Source: Hymenolepis diminuta (taxonomy: Eukaryota; Platyhelminthes; Cestoda; Cyclophyllidea; Hymenolepididae). From it: 64,000 nt of DNA. Both the position numbers and the translations under genes were made by a program. Location of the stretch: the NCBI GenBank assembly GCA_900708905.1, contig CAADRB010000036.1:1280536-1344535 (forward strand), read 5' to 3'. The notes under the pieces are model-generated. The model was not told where the DNA came from and did no database searches. It worked only from the letters and a program-made list of their open reading frames with translations. Of this stretch, positions 38,477 through 50,900 are shown one piece after another. The number at the start of each line of letters is the position of its first letter. The first letter of the stretch is position 1.

Positions 38477-38880
38477 TTAAAATACGTTGGGCAAAATTTC
38501 GCTGAGCGATACTAAACCCAAAAGCCTTACTTCACTGTCGTAATGTTTTCGGAAAACAATAAAAATAAGTAAGAGACAGTTCTTGACGTCTAATTTCGGC
38601 AATAACAAAAGTTTCTCAAATAGATTGTCGTTATAGATGAAAATGGGAATCCTATTTAAATATTCTTCGAGAATAGTATCACAACCATGCCTGTCCATAG
38701 CCGTGAACTAGTGTCTGGCTGCAAGACCTATCGATCCAGGTGAAAGGTGGAAGAATAAATGCTTTTGTGCCATTAGAAGCAGTGCATCAGAACCCCAATG
38801 GTTTACTGAATGTTGACCAAACCATTCTGAATCGTTTTCTATATAGGTATTCAACAATTCTGATGCAGTCCAAATAACTA
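38477..38880 (-). pseudogene. HEAT-like gene fragment with an in-frame stop
   Basis: After an acceptor-like CGCTTTTAG (about 38880) the minus strand is open for about 50 codons (WTASELLNTY, SEWFGQHSVNHWGSDALLL). It meets a TAG near 38710-38712, then continues in the same frame from an ATG at 38698 to a stop near 38477. The second part ends EVRLLGLVSLSEILPN, typical of a HEAT/ARM helix pair. The TAG may mark a pseudogene or a mini-intron I could not place: a 37-base GT...AG candidate exists at this point, but its phase does not fit. The donor-like GTATTT at the end suggests the exon may finish at LPN. The family is not recognised. Confidence 0.4.
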
Positions 38881-41754
38881 AAAGCGGAAAATATGGGTGC
38901 AGGCATGATAGTTATTTGTGATGATTTCATTCCTTAATTGAGTTGCGTCATTTTCCCCTTTGTCATTATTCTCTACAACCTAATTCCATTTCATTCTCAT
39001 TCCCCTTTGTATTATCCTCATATGCAGCTGTGATTAATTCGCCTTCCACTCCACTTAGTTTCCTTGATAAGTGTATTTGTGAGATCCCCCGTAATTCATA
39101 TATTTTGAAGTACTATTATGTCAGTCATTCAGTTACTCAATACACTCTGTAGGAAGCGTGGTCTGAATAAGTCTATGCGTCCATACTTGCTGGAGTGATT
39201 ACTGCCTTAGTCCCAATGGTAACGTGCACTTGATGACATACACAGTGTGAGGGGAAATGCTATCTTGCCTAAGAATACAAACGCCCACCCACAGCGATCT
39301 CATGAATATGACTTCTTGGCCTGGTCTAGTCATGGCTAAGTTCCTCCCATAATTGGCTGATTGCTCGACTTTGTGCACAGGCGTGTGTGCTTCTCTTTGG
39401 TCCAGTAAGGTCGAGAGCGTACTTCTAACGTGCTTGCAGCTATTATATCCAAATAAATGGTCAATAGAATTAATAAAATGTCATGAGTGACTATACTTCC
39501 GTTTTATCTCTCTCCAATTATGATTCAATTTAGCCTGATGATTTATAGTAGGCGCATAGATCATTGAAGCAGAAACTAGACTTTCCGATATTACTTTACA
39601 AGAACTGCAAAAAATGTACATCTGATATAGAAACTTATATTTAATAGTTTAGGCTTTTTGGGGGGGAACCATGTGGTGCAACCTCCCAGGCAATGATATT
39701 TAAGTGACCGCAAACAGTACCATATTATTTTAATATTACCCTTAGCGACTTTTCTCCTTTCTATCTGAGAATATGAATGACCCATGAAAAGCGTCTAATC
39801 CATTTAATCTAACTATTTATCTATAATAATGTACGCATTAAGTTATTTTGGTGATCCTGTTCTATTCTACCTGATTAAATAAGATTGAAAAATTGCGGTG
39901 CAGTACCAGTAATATATAACTAGCAACAATAAACAAATATTAAGTTAAATTCCTCAAGTCATTTATTAAAACACTTTCCAACTCTCATTCTGATAGATAA
40001 GTAGCATAACGGAGTCAACCTTATGAAAACTTTTTTCTGCCACCTCCGTTACCAGCCAGGCGAACCCACTGCAGTTGGCCATTACGTTCACTGGGAATCA
40101 ACCCAATGGGCTCTGACTTTGCTGACGAGCACGTTAATCGCTGCACCTCTGTTGCACATATATTTTTACCAGTTTCTAAATCGGTATTGGCATTTACGTT
40201 CATGTTTAAAAAACATAATCTTAGACTATAATGCAAACGGAAGGGCAATTAATATGAGAGAACATATTTTCACTTTTAGAGAAATGCTCTATGTCATGAA
40301 AATTTAATCTCAAAATTGACTGTGATAATGTGCTATCTAAATTAATGATTAAAATGGGGAATGAGCAATCCCCAAATTAATCCCTCATTATTAACGAATT
40401 TATCTTAGTTTTAACCAAAATATGCACATGAATATATTTAAACACTGTTGTATTATTATGAAGTGAAATTTAAATGCCTTTTGAGATTTTTTGCGTCTCT
40501 AATAACCATAATGTTTACGTGAAATAAAGACAGATTTAAAAAGTTGACTGATTCTTTATTACTTCGAACAGCCAGTCCAGGAACCTTCAATTTGGGATTA
40601 TTTTAATTTATTTGGCTAAATTTGTATCGATGAAATTCAAAAATAGTCCGGTTTTTGACTAGAATTTCTGTATTTTCTCCATTCATGTCAAAGCTAAGAT
40701 GGTGATATTATTTTTAAGAAGGTCATGTTTAAATCGAATACCTTTGAAAAGCTTAAATACACACAGTTATGATAAACAGCTAGGCTAATAATATAAAGCC
40801 TAACTAAAACAAAGCTTACTTACTCGGCACCGTTGAAGATGAATATGAATGGATCAAAATCATAAAATAACTATTCCACTTTATGGTACCTAAGCACCGT
40901 CTCTTAGAGAATGTTTAAAACAATTTTCAAAGATTTACATTACTTTAACATCAATTTATGCATGTGAATATCTTCAGAATAGTACACATGCATGCACTTC
41001 TCTCAAGTCAATGATCGCGAAATTTGTATCCAGTGATAAAGACAGGTAACTACATTTGTAACCCGGCAATAATGAGATCATGACGCAATCAAGGCCGTTA
41101 TCGTCATCCGTATCTGTCAAACTCCTAAGGAGATCCAAGCTATCACCAGTCGATCAGTCCCAATGGTCTTAGATCCTTCCTCCATCTTCTATCCCACCTA
41201 CCTGCGTTCACAGCCCACTCCCCACGATTTCCTCCACAACTTTTCATTTAAATAGACCTCGCAATGTCCCACGCCTTCTTACTTCCTGAGGCTCGATGCC
41301 TAGTAACACCTTAATGCTATCCTGTCACACTCATTAGAAGGATTTACCGATCTAGTCCAACTTATGAAGTTAGAAAAAACTATTCGTTGCTATCTCAAAT
41401 TTCTGAAACACTAACCACCGTCTAACAGCTTCCTATCCACACAACTAACCAAACAAGAAAGCATTTCCTTACTTCATTCGGACATCCATCGTTTTAAGCA
41501 AATGTATGATCCTCTCATGCATAAGGAGAGCCCCTTGTCCAGCGAATTGGGTTCATTCATTTAAACAGTTGTAATTAACACAATATACTACAACGTGATC
41601 CAACAAAGACTTTTCTTCCTAGGGTCTTCTTGGTCTTTGTGCGTAATCCCCAATGTGGCACACTGATCAACATGCTAAAATTTATTGAAAACCTCACAAA
41701 TTCTTCAAGTTAACATTTGCGAAATCATAACAACGAAATTCATCAGCGAAGAAC
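38881..41754. other. Intergenic region with weak open frames
   Basis: The stretch at 39120-39470 is less AT-rich and ends with CCAAATAAATGG; it could be an old LTR. At 40021-40200 both strands are open; the minus frame includes PIGLIPSERNGQLQWVRL and ends GGGRKKFS, which looks protein-like, but neither frame has a recognised domain. The stretch at 41100-41330 is C/T-rich. None of these is strong enough to call as a gene. Confidence 0.35.
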
Positions 41755-41760
41755 TTTATT
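41755..41760 (-). promoter_or_regulatory. Candidate polyadenylation signal of FCHO gene
   Basis: AATAAA on the minus strand about 207 bases past the FCHO stop codon. Confidence 0.3.
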
Positions 41761-41966
41761 CTACGAGATTAGCCTTAGAATAAAGGCAAGTCGATACTAA
41801 ATCAAAAGTATTATCATTAAAGTTTAGCAAAGATAAGTAAGTCGACCAGATCGGATCAAATAATTACACGACAACAGAGGAAGACTCTTAAACGTGTGCA
41901 CACAGACTCTTTGTACAAAGCATAGAATGTGAATGGAAAGGCATTGCATGGAAAGGAGGGAGAGAG

Positions 41967-44900
41967 TTAATTGGAAGACTGAGCCCTCGAACTAGGAGGT
42001 GAGAGAAGAGGAAGGCACTTTGTCATTCCCCCAAGAGGGACCGGGGGGTCACAGAAGTACCGATCACCCAGGAGACGGTACTTGCACATGGTCAGACGGT
42101 ATCCAACACCCGCCACACCACCAGAAAGGGATTCTGAGCCGAGAGAAAGCAGCGCTCCACTGGGAAGACATCCTCCATCACGACAAAATTGCAGAGCGAC
42201 GGGTTGAGGAGTTCCAGGACCATGAGTAAGGAAGAATTTCGCACGAATGTTACCGGAGACATCGACACCAGGATGTAGATGAAGTTGGGATTCTGCTGTA
42301 TGGGTGAGAGGAATACTCCAAGAAGCACGTGTCTGTTCACTGTTCCATGTGCCCAGAGGTCGACTCTGCATTCGTAATACGCCACCGTCAACCAACAAAT
42401 TAACTCGCAAGTCTTGGCAGCTGAAATATAAAACAACTTTAGAATTAATTTTCTGCTGCCAAATGGATCGGAAGAACTGAAATGTTTACATTTATCTAGC
42501 ATCGGAAATTTGGCATAGAAATGCACCTGATGACCGGATGTTCATTCAAACTGTTGTTTGAAATTGTTCAAAACTTCGTCAATGTGACTCAACGATGCAG
42601 ACTCTGTAATATGACCTGTTATTACTGCTTCAACGGATACGCTTGTAGCGATGGACATTTGCTAAAACAAATAACCAATATTCTCTATCATATTAACGTG
42701 TGATTGATGGAAATACTAATGTTCCATCAATTCTGGGAAAAAAGATTCGGACAAGAGGGAAAAATAACAATACCGAAAAAGGTCGAAAGGAATTCATCAT
42801 AAGGAACTAAAATAAGATACGAAACAGCATCTTTGTCAAATAACAAAAACGTAAACCTAAATTTATCTTAAAGAAATGGTCTTTGTTATGTCACAATGAA
42901 TGCACAGTAACAAAGATTTGCAGACGCGGGATGAAGACCTAATCAATGTGATTCACAAGCCCTGATAACTAGGTAATGGTCAAACTTTAGACAACCAGAC
43001 GTAGGCACTCGACAGGCCATAATATTTTAATAAACGCTATGAGTAAATACCATTTTCTACTTTGGTAATAAAAATAAGCCGCCTATTAGTTTACTATACT
43101 AATAGCATTTTAAAACTTTTCTCATAGAGGAAATGTACCCGAAAGCTCTTATTTCAAAACAGCTTGTTTGCCAGTTTTTTCTTGACATATACACTCCCAA
43201 ATTCGGGAATTACTTCGTGGCTTACAGTTTCCAAACTGATGTATTGCTACAAATAAGTTAATTTATTTACATCATATATCTAGATCCATTAAAAAGATGA
43301 AATTCCTATGAAAAGCACTGACAGAATTTATGAATAAATTTCGGGGCACATGATTACTCCTAAAAAAGGACATTAAATCACATGTTCGGAGATGATTAAA
43401 AGCCTAATAGTGATTTACCTACATTTAAGCATCTGCATAGTGTGATATAAAGTACGTTTTCAACTCTAAGAAATCGTCAATGAAAGATTTCAACCAGAGA
43501 ACATTCTTCAAAATAGTAATATACTTGCAAATTAAAATTATCATGTGACAATAGAACAGTAAACAGTATTCAATAAGGATAAGTTCGCTAATCTATAATC
43601 TGATCTATACGTTTAGGGCACTCACAGCAGTATGCTCCATATGTCTTTATTGATTTTACTATTCCTAAGGTTGTGGGCCTCTAGACGTAACCTCAATTCA
43701 ATTCATAACCTCTTTACCTTCCTTTAAATCAAACGTAATTCGGAAATATCTAACTGCTTATCAGAGAAGTATGCGATAGTTTTCATAGATGAGATTATTT
43801 AAACATAATTAAATGGCATACTCTACTTTTAAAGATACAAAGTAACTTTTTAGGCACAAAAGTTTGATCAGAAAACACGAAATCCCGAAGGTAACACGTA
43901 GAAATTCAGAAAACGTGATTTTAACGAAGGTTTTACTCTATTAGAGCAAAACAGCTGTAACACCCATGTACTTACAGGACAAAATAGAAATCTCCCGTTC
44001 AGAGCTTACTAATGGGCATTTGCATTGACATCACTGATGTGGTGCACTGACCTTTCAACCAGAGGCTCTATATAAAATTTTCCCCCAATGTATGTTACAA
44101 GCCAACCTCTTACAATTTAGGTTTGGTTCCAAAGGGATCAACCAGAAATCACGAATATTTAAAGGTAAATCCTTAAATTTTATAGAAATCATTTGCTCGA
44201 TTTTGATGCGATTTGAGATCAATAAGCCGAGATAGCAAGAAAAATCATGGAATTATTTAACAACCAACAAGCTTTGAATTTCTTTTACCATGAATCTGGG
44301 AGTCAAATCATGAAAGTTAAGTATCAGGTGATAATGGATAAATGGCGTTTCATATAGTTGTATGGACTGCTCCATGTTTTCAGATTTAAGAAAAATTCTT
44401 GATGTCCTAACTTCATTACCTACTTTTAACTTCCACCTCCGCTTCAACATTATAGGAATAAAGGTTGACCAAGAGATGAGCTCACCTAATTTCTGACGAG
44501 CCTGTATCATCATTACCCAAGGCAGAAGAGGAAGCATTCCATTTTGGCCATTGGACAAAGTAATCCAGTCGAAAATCGGTAGTTTCCTTCTCACATCGCC
44601 AAAACGTGCACATTGTGATGGGGGGTGGTACACCAGTGGATTCAATAGCATAGTCTAGGAGAGATAGTCGAGTATACTCCTCATCGGCTGTTTCACTTTG
44701 AGTTTCCACGAGGTAGTGATAGAGCAAATCACCTGGAATTGTCACTCGGTACTGGGTTTTTTCTCCATCCTCCAATCTAAAGATATAAGAATTAATTAAT
44801 GTTAGACACTTGGTGAAAAGTTTGATGTTATTTCTCCAATACTTTGCCTCCATAGCCAAATTTGAACTCGACAATACTGTAACATTCATGAAGGACGCAC

Positions 44901-47900
44901 ATGTTGACTCATACTTGCTCTGTCCTAACTGGCAGACAATGACTTTTATTGGTTACTTATCAGACTGAGAAAGAACACAAAACGATTAACTCAACTTTGC
45001 GTTCCTCAACTCCATTTCCACTCTGCCTGTGATGACTTTATTCCCAGATTATCCCTCCCTCTCACTCAATAAGGTAGTTCAATAACCTTCTGCTCACCAC
45101 TCAACTCCACATCTTTGATTTGGAAAAGGCTATTCTTTCCTGTTATACCTAAGGAAGATCATTAATTTTGGTAAAGGACTACTCCCAAGTTTAACGTAGT
45201 CGGCTCCTACAATTTATTAGGGGAAATTTGAAGGAAGTAATTCACCATTGTAACTAAGTAACAGAGTAAAGTTCAATATATGGATGCTACATAAGGAGTG
45301 AAAATCGATAAACGGCTAAAGACCGAGGGATGATTACTATGCGAAACGAAACGTAGAAGTAGGAAACAGGACAACACCGACAAAGAATCAAAATAACGAT
45401 TCAACATATGTGGGAAATAAGGTCTATTCTTCGCCTTACCATTTATCAAAGGACGTCATAATTTACAATTACCCTTAAATAGCCACTTATTGCGGGAGGG
45501 GCTCTGGCTAAGTAACCATTAATATAGATAGGGAGGGAAATCCCTATATTACTGCCCTTCCCAGCTTTATGAATTCCACTGTAAGAGAGAAGAGAATTAG
45601 AGACGGCAATAGAGCATTAAAATCAAGAGAACATAGGGCGGGTTGTTGGTCTTGGGACCGAAAATCCGAAGGTGTGACTAGTTAATAAAGTCAGGTCCAA
45701 AAACTCGAATGTTACATAATGTGAGAAAATCAATAAACAATTTACAATCCGATGAATGAATTATACCAACAACGGAGTTGATAAATGGGTTAAATCGGAA
45801 AGCAAATTGAGTTAAATGCAGGTAGGGAAAAAATGGCACTACAATCTTAACCCATAATATTTTTGGATTCCATTCCACTTTCGATATAGTAATCTTTCGA
45901 AAAATAAATTGAACTTTGTTTTGATTACAGGGGGGCTTTCGGAAAGATGGCATTTTAATTCCAGCTATTTGTAGGATTATAAACACTTTAATTCATTTGC
46001 ATTTTTTGTTTGAGCAAACGTTTACAAGCAATTAAATTCTCTAAATATCGCAATTTTTCGCACAAGAGCCTTTAAGACTAGATATTATAGACAGTAATAG
46101 TATTTAGGGTTATATATATATATATAAGACCGATGAGTAGGTATGTACAGAAACCCGCAGAAGGGCTGCGTACAAAATCAAGTCGAAAAAAGGACGCTGG
46201 AAGGTGGGTGGTTAAAGATCAGTAAGCTAACGAAAAAGAAGAAGGAGGCCGCTCACTTGTATTCGCTAGTGCAAATCAATAAGGTCCTCAAGAGGTTGAA
46301 ACTGGATATGCTAAGTAGAGAGAGTCATTTGGGTATTACGGAGAATTTGAATAAGATAAAAATTAACCAGAAAATTAGAGAACAGGACACTTCCTTTCCT
46401 TTACCGAACCATCCAAATTGTGCACCAGAACATTATCCTGACAATTAGACTTCATTCACTTGTCGCAGTACAAGATTAGAGCTTCTTAATGCTTCTACGA
46501 TGTCCCTAATATTAGGCTACTAACCCTAAAACCTGGGATAGCTTCACGGGCAAACACCACATGCCGCAAAATTGTCAGCTCAAAAGTCAAAAGATTGAGA
46601 AGGGCCTGAATACGCCTATTCAATCAGGGTACACAAAGGACAGTGTTTTAGGGGGGTTTATGTCACAATTTTAACAAGACGACTCATAAACAGGGGAGAG
46701 TTTCTAGGAAATACTTTGCGTCCTAGATTTAAGACAGGATACAAACTTCCTATCAATTCGGGAGACTACCGAAGATATGACGAGTGGTATTACACAGTCT
46801 TGATAAACTAAGAGGAGATAATAACGTTCTTATTGAACCGTAATCTTATGGATATAATTTAAATATCATAAATTGCAATCAAAAGAAGTTGAATAATAGT
46901 GATCGCTGTTCCACCATGATTGGTTCTGACCGTGGATTGCATGTATTAAGATAAGTAGACAGTTCCAGTGTTTATCAAAAACCAGTAACTCTGCAGATTC
47001 TTTCCTCTTAGTTCCCAAGGTAGGTACTTTACAACTACTCCAAGGCGTAGTTTTTTGTTCAAGCCTGTAAGAGGGATTTTTCAAGCTAAGTTTTCGACGG
47101 TATAGTTCAACGATGAACTTACCTAAAAATTTTTAATATACTCTTATTAAAAACCGTTGAAAATAAGATAAAGAATCTAGCGATTAGTCTTGCCATATAA
47201 ACCAAAATGACAATTACACTAACTCAACTTTTGCATTTTATATTGCTAGAACGCAGACAAAACGATTCAGCGCCTTGTAGATGTTAATTTATCTTGGGAT
47301 AAACAGGAAATACGTTATTCCATGTTTGCATAAAACCTTAATCAACAACAGGATTCACGCAGGAATTTTCTGTTATTTACATCTTGACTCATAGTCCAGT
47401 TAGAAAAGGCTAAAATATAAAAATACCCTATCTTTAAGCGCAAATTATTCAAGAATTTTCTTAATATAGCAAAAAACAGTCTCGGAAGTAAAGCGCTTCT
47501 GCCATCTCCATAATACTATGACCATATCAACGGTAGCCGTAGAGATAGTTCAATAACAGCCAGCATTTACGTTAGAGCTGAATGAGGAAAATCACAGAAA
47601 CTCCAGATTTTAATATCACCTATAAATCAAAAGCTGAATACCGGCAGTCAGGTTAGCATAACTATGGGCTAGCTTCATATAATTCAAACAAAATGCAACT
47701 TGCTGCACAGAAACGCCACTAAACGTAGCCTGAACATTTCTCATCCTCTGTGCCCGAGAGAAAATAAGTACTAGAGGCTTGAGATTAGCTTTCTGCGTCA
47801 GTGGACGCAAATCTTCTCTCGCTACGGCCAGAGTAACTTGTCCAAAAAGTGATTGTGCAGGCCTTTCAGTAGTAGTGAATGACGATCCGCCCCCATTGGG

Positions 47901-50900
47901 AAATTGGGCTCGCCAAGTCTCCGTCAAAGCGATGGCGATGGGAAGAGGGGGTTGAGGTGGTGGTAAGGCTCGAGGCTCTGTGGAAAAGCGTGGAAGGGTT
48001 GGAGGCGGTATTTGAGGTAAAGGGGGAGATGTCGCCGTTGAAGTATCATCATCTTCAAGAGCAGCAAGCGGAGCATGACAAACCTACAAGAAAACATCCC
48101 CCATTCAAATCCAATTACAAAACATGATAAATTAAATGGGGAATGAATTATTGATGATATACGTGCAAAAATGAGACGAAGTGACCAACTTACCGAATAA
48201 ATGGCCATCTCGTCTGAATCCTGAATTGAAATGCAGAATATAATTATCATATACTTTAGAAATATAACAGGTAACAGCGCAAAACACAACAGAGAACAAT
48301 ATATCAGTGTAGGAATGAGGTATGTGAATTAGAACAAAGCAGACATGAAACCAACGCGACATATTCAAAATTTGGTTTGCAAAACCCTACTACTTTCCTA
48401 TTGCTCATAGTGCCTCGTTTTATTTCTAATATGACCTAGAAGAATGTATAATCGGCAAAAACCTCAATGGCGCACTTGCAACATTAGTCAAACGCCTAGG
48501 CAAGTGACGGTTTCATGTAGCTTGATTCATCATCCTCCCAATTCCCATCTATGGAAGATATCACACGCTGATGTCCTTGCCTTTGAGACATTCCTTTGTA
48601 TTCCTGGACCGTCGCCATCGTATTCAGAAGTGCATTCGTCATCCTTATGTAAACAACCTTGCATACATGCCTCACATCCGCGCAACCACACATAGCTCAC
48701 TCTCACGCGGCCAGCTCTTCAATTAGCTCTCTCACTTCACTTTTTGTGGTAATGATCCATAATAATGGTAACAGCACATTAATGGGATAAGGAGCAAGAC
48801 ACCTAACCATCCTCTACTTACAAAACCTTAATCAGCAGAAAAACTAAAGATATACCCATTCACCGATGTAGATCGGAATATCTATCTTTATTTGTCTACA
48901 TAGGAAGTAAACAGATAATTAATAACCTAAAAACTAGGCAAAGTAATTAGGAATACCTTACAACTTGCTCAGTTACCTACTTTATGGAGCTACAACTACT
49001 CAAACTTTAAAAAGGGGAGGAAGACCTGTAGCTCAAACAAAAGTCCTCCGTTGAGAAAATAAATGTACTTATATGGAGTTTGATATGGGATAAATGATTG
49101 GCTAACTGTTGACCAATAGTGACAGCGATGGATTCTTCGCTAGTGGTCTTACATATACAGGTCTGAGCGTAGAAGCCTAATAATCGATAGTTCAATACAT
49201 GAGGGATGAAGTTACGAGTGCACCGAGTGCACTTTTAGTGTATTCGATCGAATGTACCGAGAAAGAGTCAATTTGGCTTCCCAACAGAGTATAAATGAGA
49301 TGGCTCGTCGATTAGAGATAGCAGCTTTAAATCCATTAAGTCTTATCATAATAGTGATGAGACTATTTTTTTCTACTTTGTGATTACTTTAGTAGTTATT
49401 TGCCCGTTTCATAGTTGAATGAACTCTAGCTAGCTTTGGTATGGTGAAAACATCGTTGCTAGTCTCATCTGCATGCTCTCGGCTGTATAAGGATACAAAC
49501 GAATCAATGAGCCAAAAATCTCTGAATACAGTGGGCTTAATCTTATTCATGAACCTGGGAGTCGAATTTTTTGAACACTGAATAAAATACATTTTAATAT
49601 AACATTACACTCCTCATGAGAATATGAACAACTCAGTGCTCCCAAAATCCGAGTAAAGTAAGGCACCTGATGTACTGACTCCCCAGTTTCAAACCTTCTG
49701 GACTTGTTATTTTCTTAATTCCGATGCCTACCAATTAAAACTTGTACGCTTTTTTGTATTTTCAATGCAATAATGAGCATTTATTGGATATGCTCCGATA
49801 ACTATCAAACCCGTAACCTGATTCGACAGGAGATAACCACTACGCTATCGAGCATTTACGTAAATATTCAAGAGGAATAATATGGAACAACCGCATTCGA
49901 CTATTTCTCTGTTAACTGGTGTCAACCAATGTGATTGACCACTCTAATCTGTCTAACTTGTTCTCCATAGTGTCACCGTTTGCTTCGCAAATATGGCTAT
50001 CGGCGCATATTCATTAAAGAAAATTACTCACACCACTCATTTTCCCTATCAGTTTCTCTATTGAGATTTACCTAACCCAAAATCTGTCAATTTGTCACCT
50101 AAATAAAGTATGATTGATACCTCAATATTCTATTTTCTCGATAATAGAGTCCAGAAATAAATTTAAACTTAAACTCAAAAAAAACAGGAAAACAAATGGA
50201 AACGGTAGTGATGAGATCATGCTTTCAGCAGCTTATACCTGATTCAAGAAATGTCCCAATTGTGAAATCAGAATCTAAGATGGAATCCGATTATAAGATG
50301 TAACCGAGATAAGACAACAGACAAAGGATATCAAACGAACCGTCTTTTCTGTGGGAGTAGGTTCCGGTGAAGGGGTGACCTCCTTGACTTTCTTACTATC
50401 CAGGGTATCATCACGGAGGTCAATCAGTCGATCATAGGTCTCATTGGGGGTATCATTTTGGGTGGATTTGAAGACAGCTTCCCAACTCTCTTGGATCTTA
50501 GGGGTAGATTCGCTGCCATCGCTGCTGTTGAAAACAGCATCCCAACTGCTTGTCATGTTAGGAGTTGGGGTGCTTTCGTCGCTTTTGGGGAGACCGAAGG
50601 GGTTGAAAGGCTCGTCATCTCCCGATGTTGCTATGCTCGGGGTCTTGGAAGATTCTAGAAGGAAAAGGATATAAAACTGGAATATATACGGACTTTGCTT
50701 AAAGTTCTTTCTTCAAAGATTATGATCTCCATCGATTTATGCATGGACCACAATAGCATACATTTACTTAAAAATTTTCCAACCTGGACGTCAAACGAAT
50801 AAATAAAGTTTGAAGCTCATCTGTCTTGAATTTATATGAATTCATCCTTAAGCAGCCTTAACTTTTCTAACCTTTTGAGGACGTGATAGTTTTAAACTGA

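Noticed and set aside
40021..40307. 94-codon plus-strand frame and an overlapping 75-codon minus-strand frame
   Set aside because: Both strands are open, neither has a recognisable domain, and I cannot choose between them.
42092..42526. 144-codon minus-strand open frame
   Set aside because: It overlaps the final FCHO exon in another frame; the other frame carries the clear mu-homology domain signature and joins in phase.
44253..44651. 132-codon minus-strand open frame
   Set aside because: It overlaps FCHO exon 9 in another frame and runs through the GTGAGC donor into the intron; a shadow.
46143..46448. 101-codon plus-strand frame in an FCHO intron
   Set aside because: Lys-rich, no domain, adjacent to a TA microsatellite and without splice or homology support; kept only as a note.
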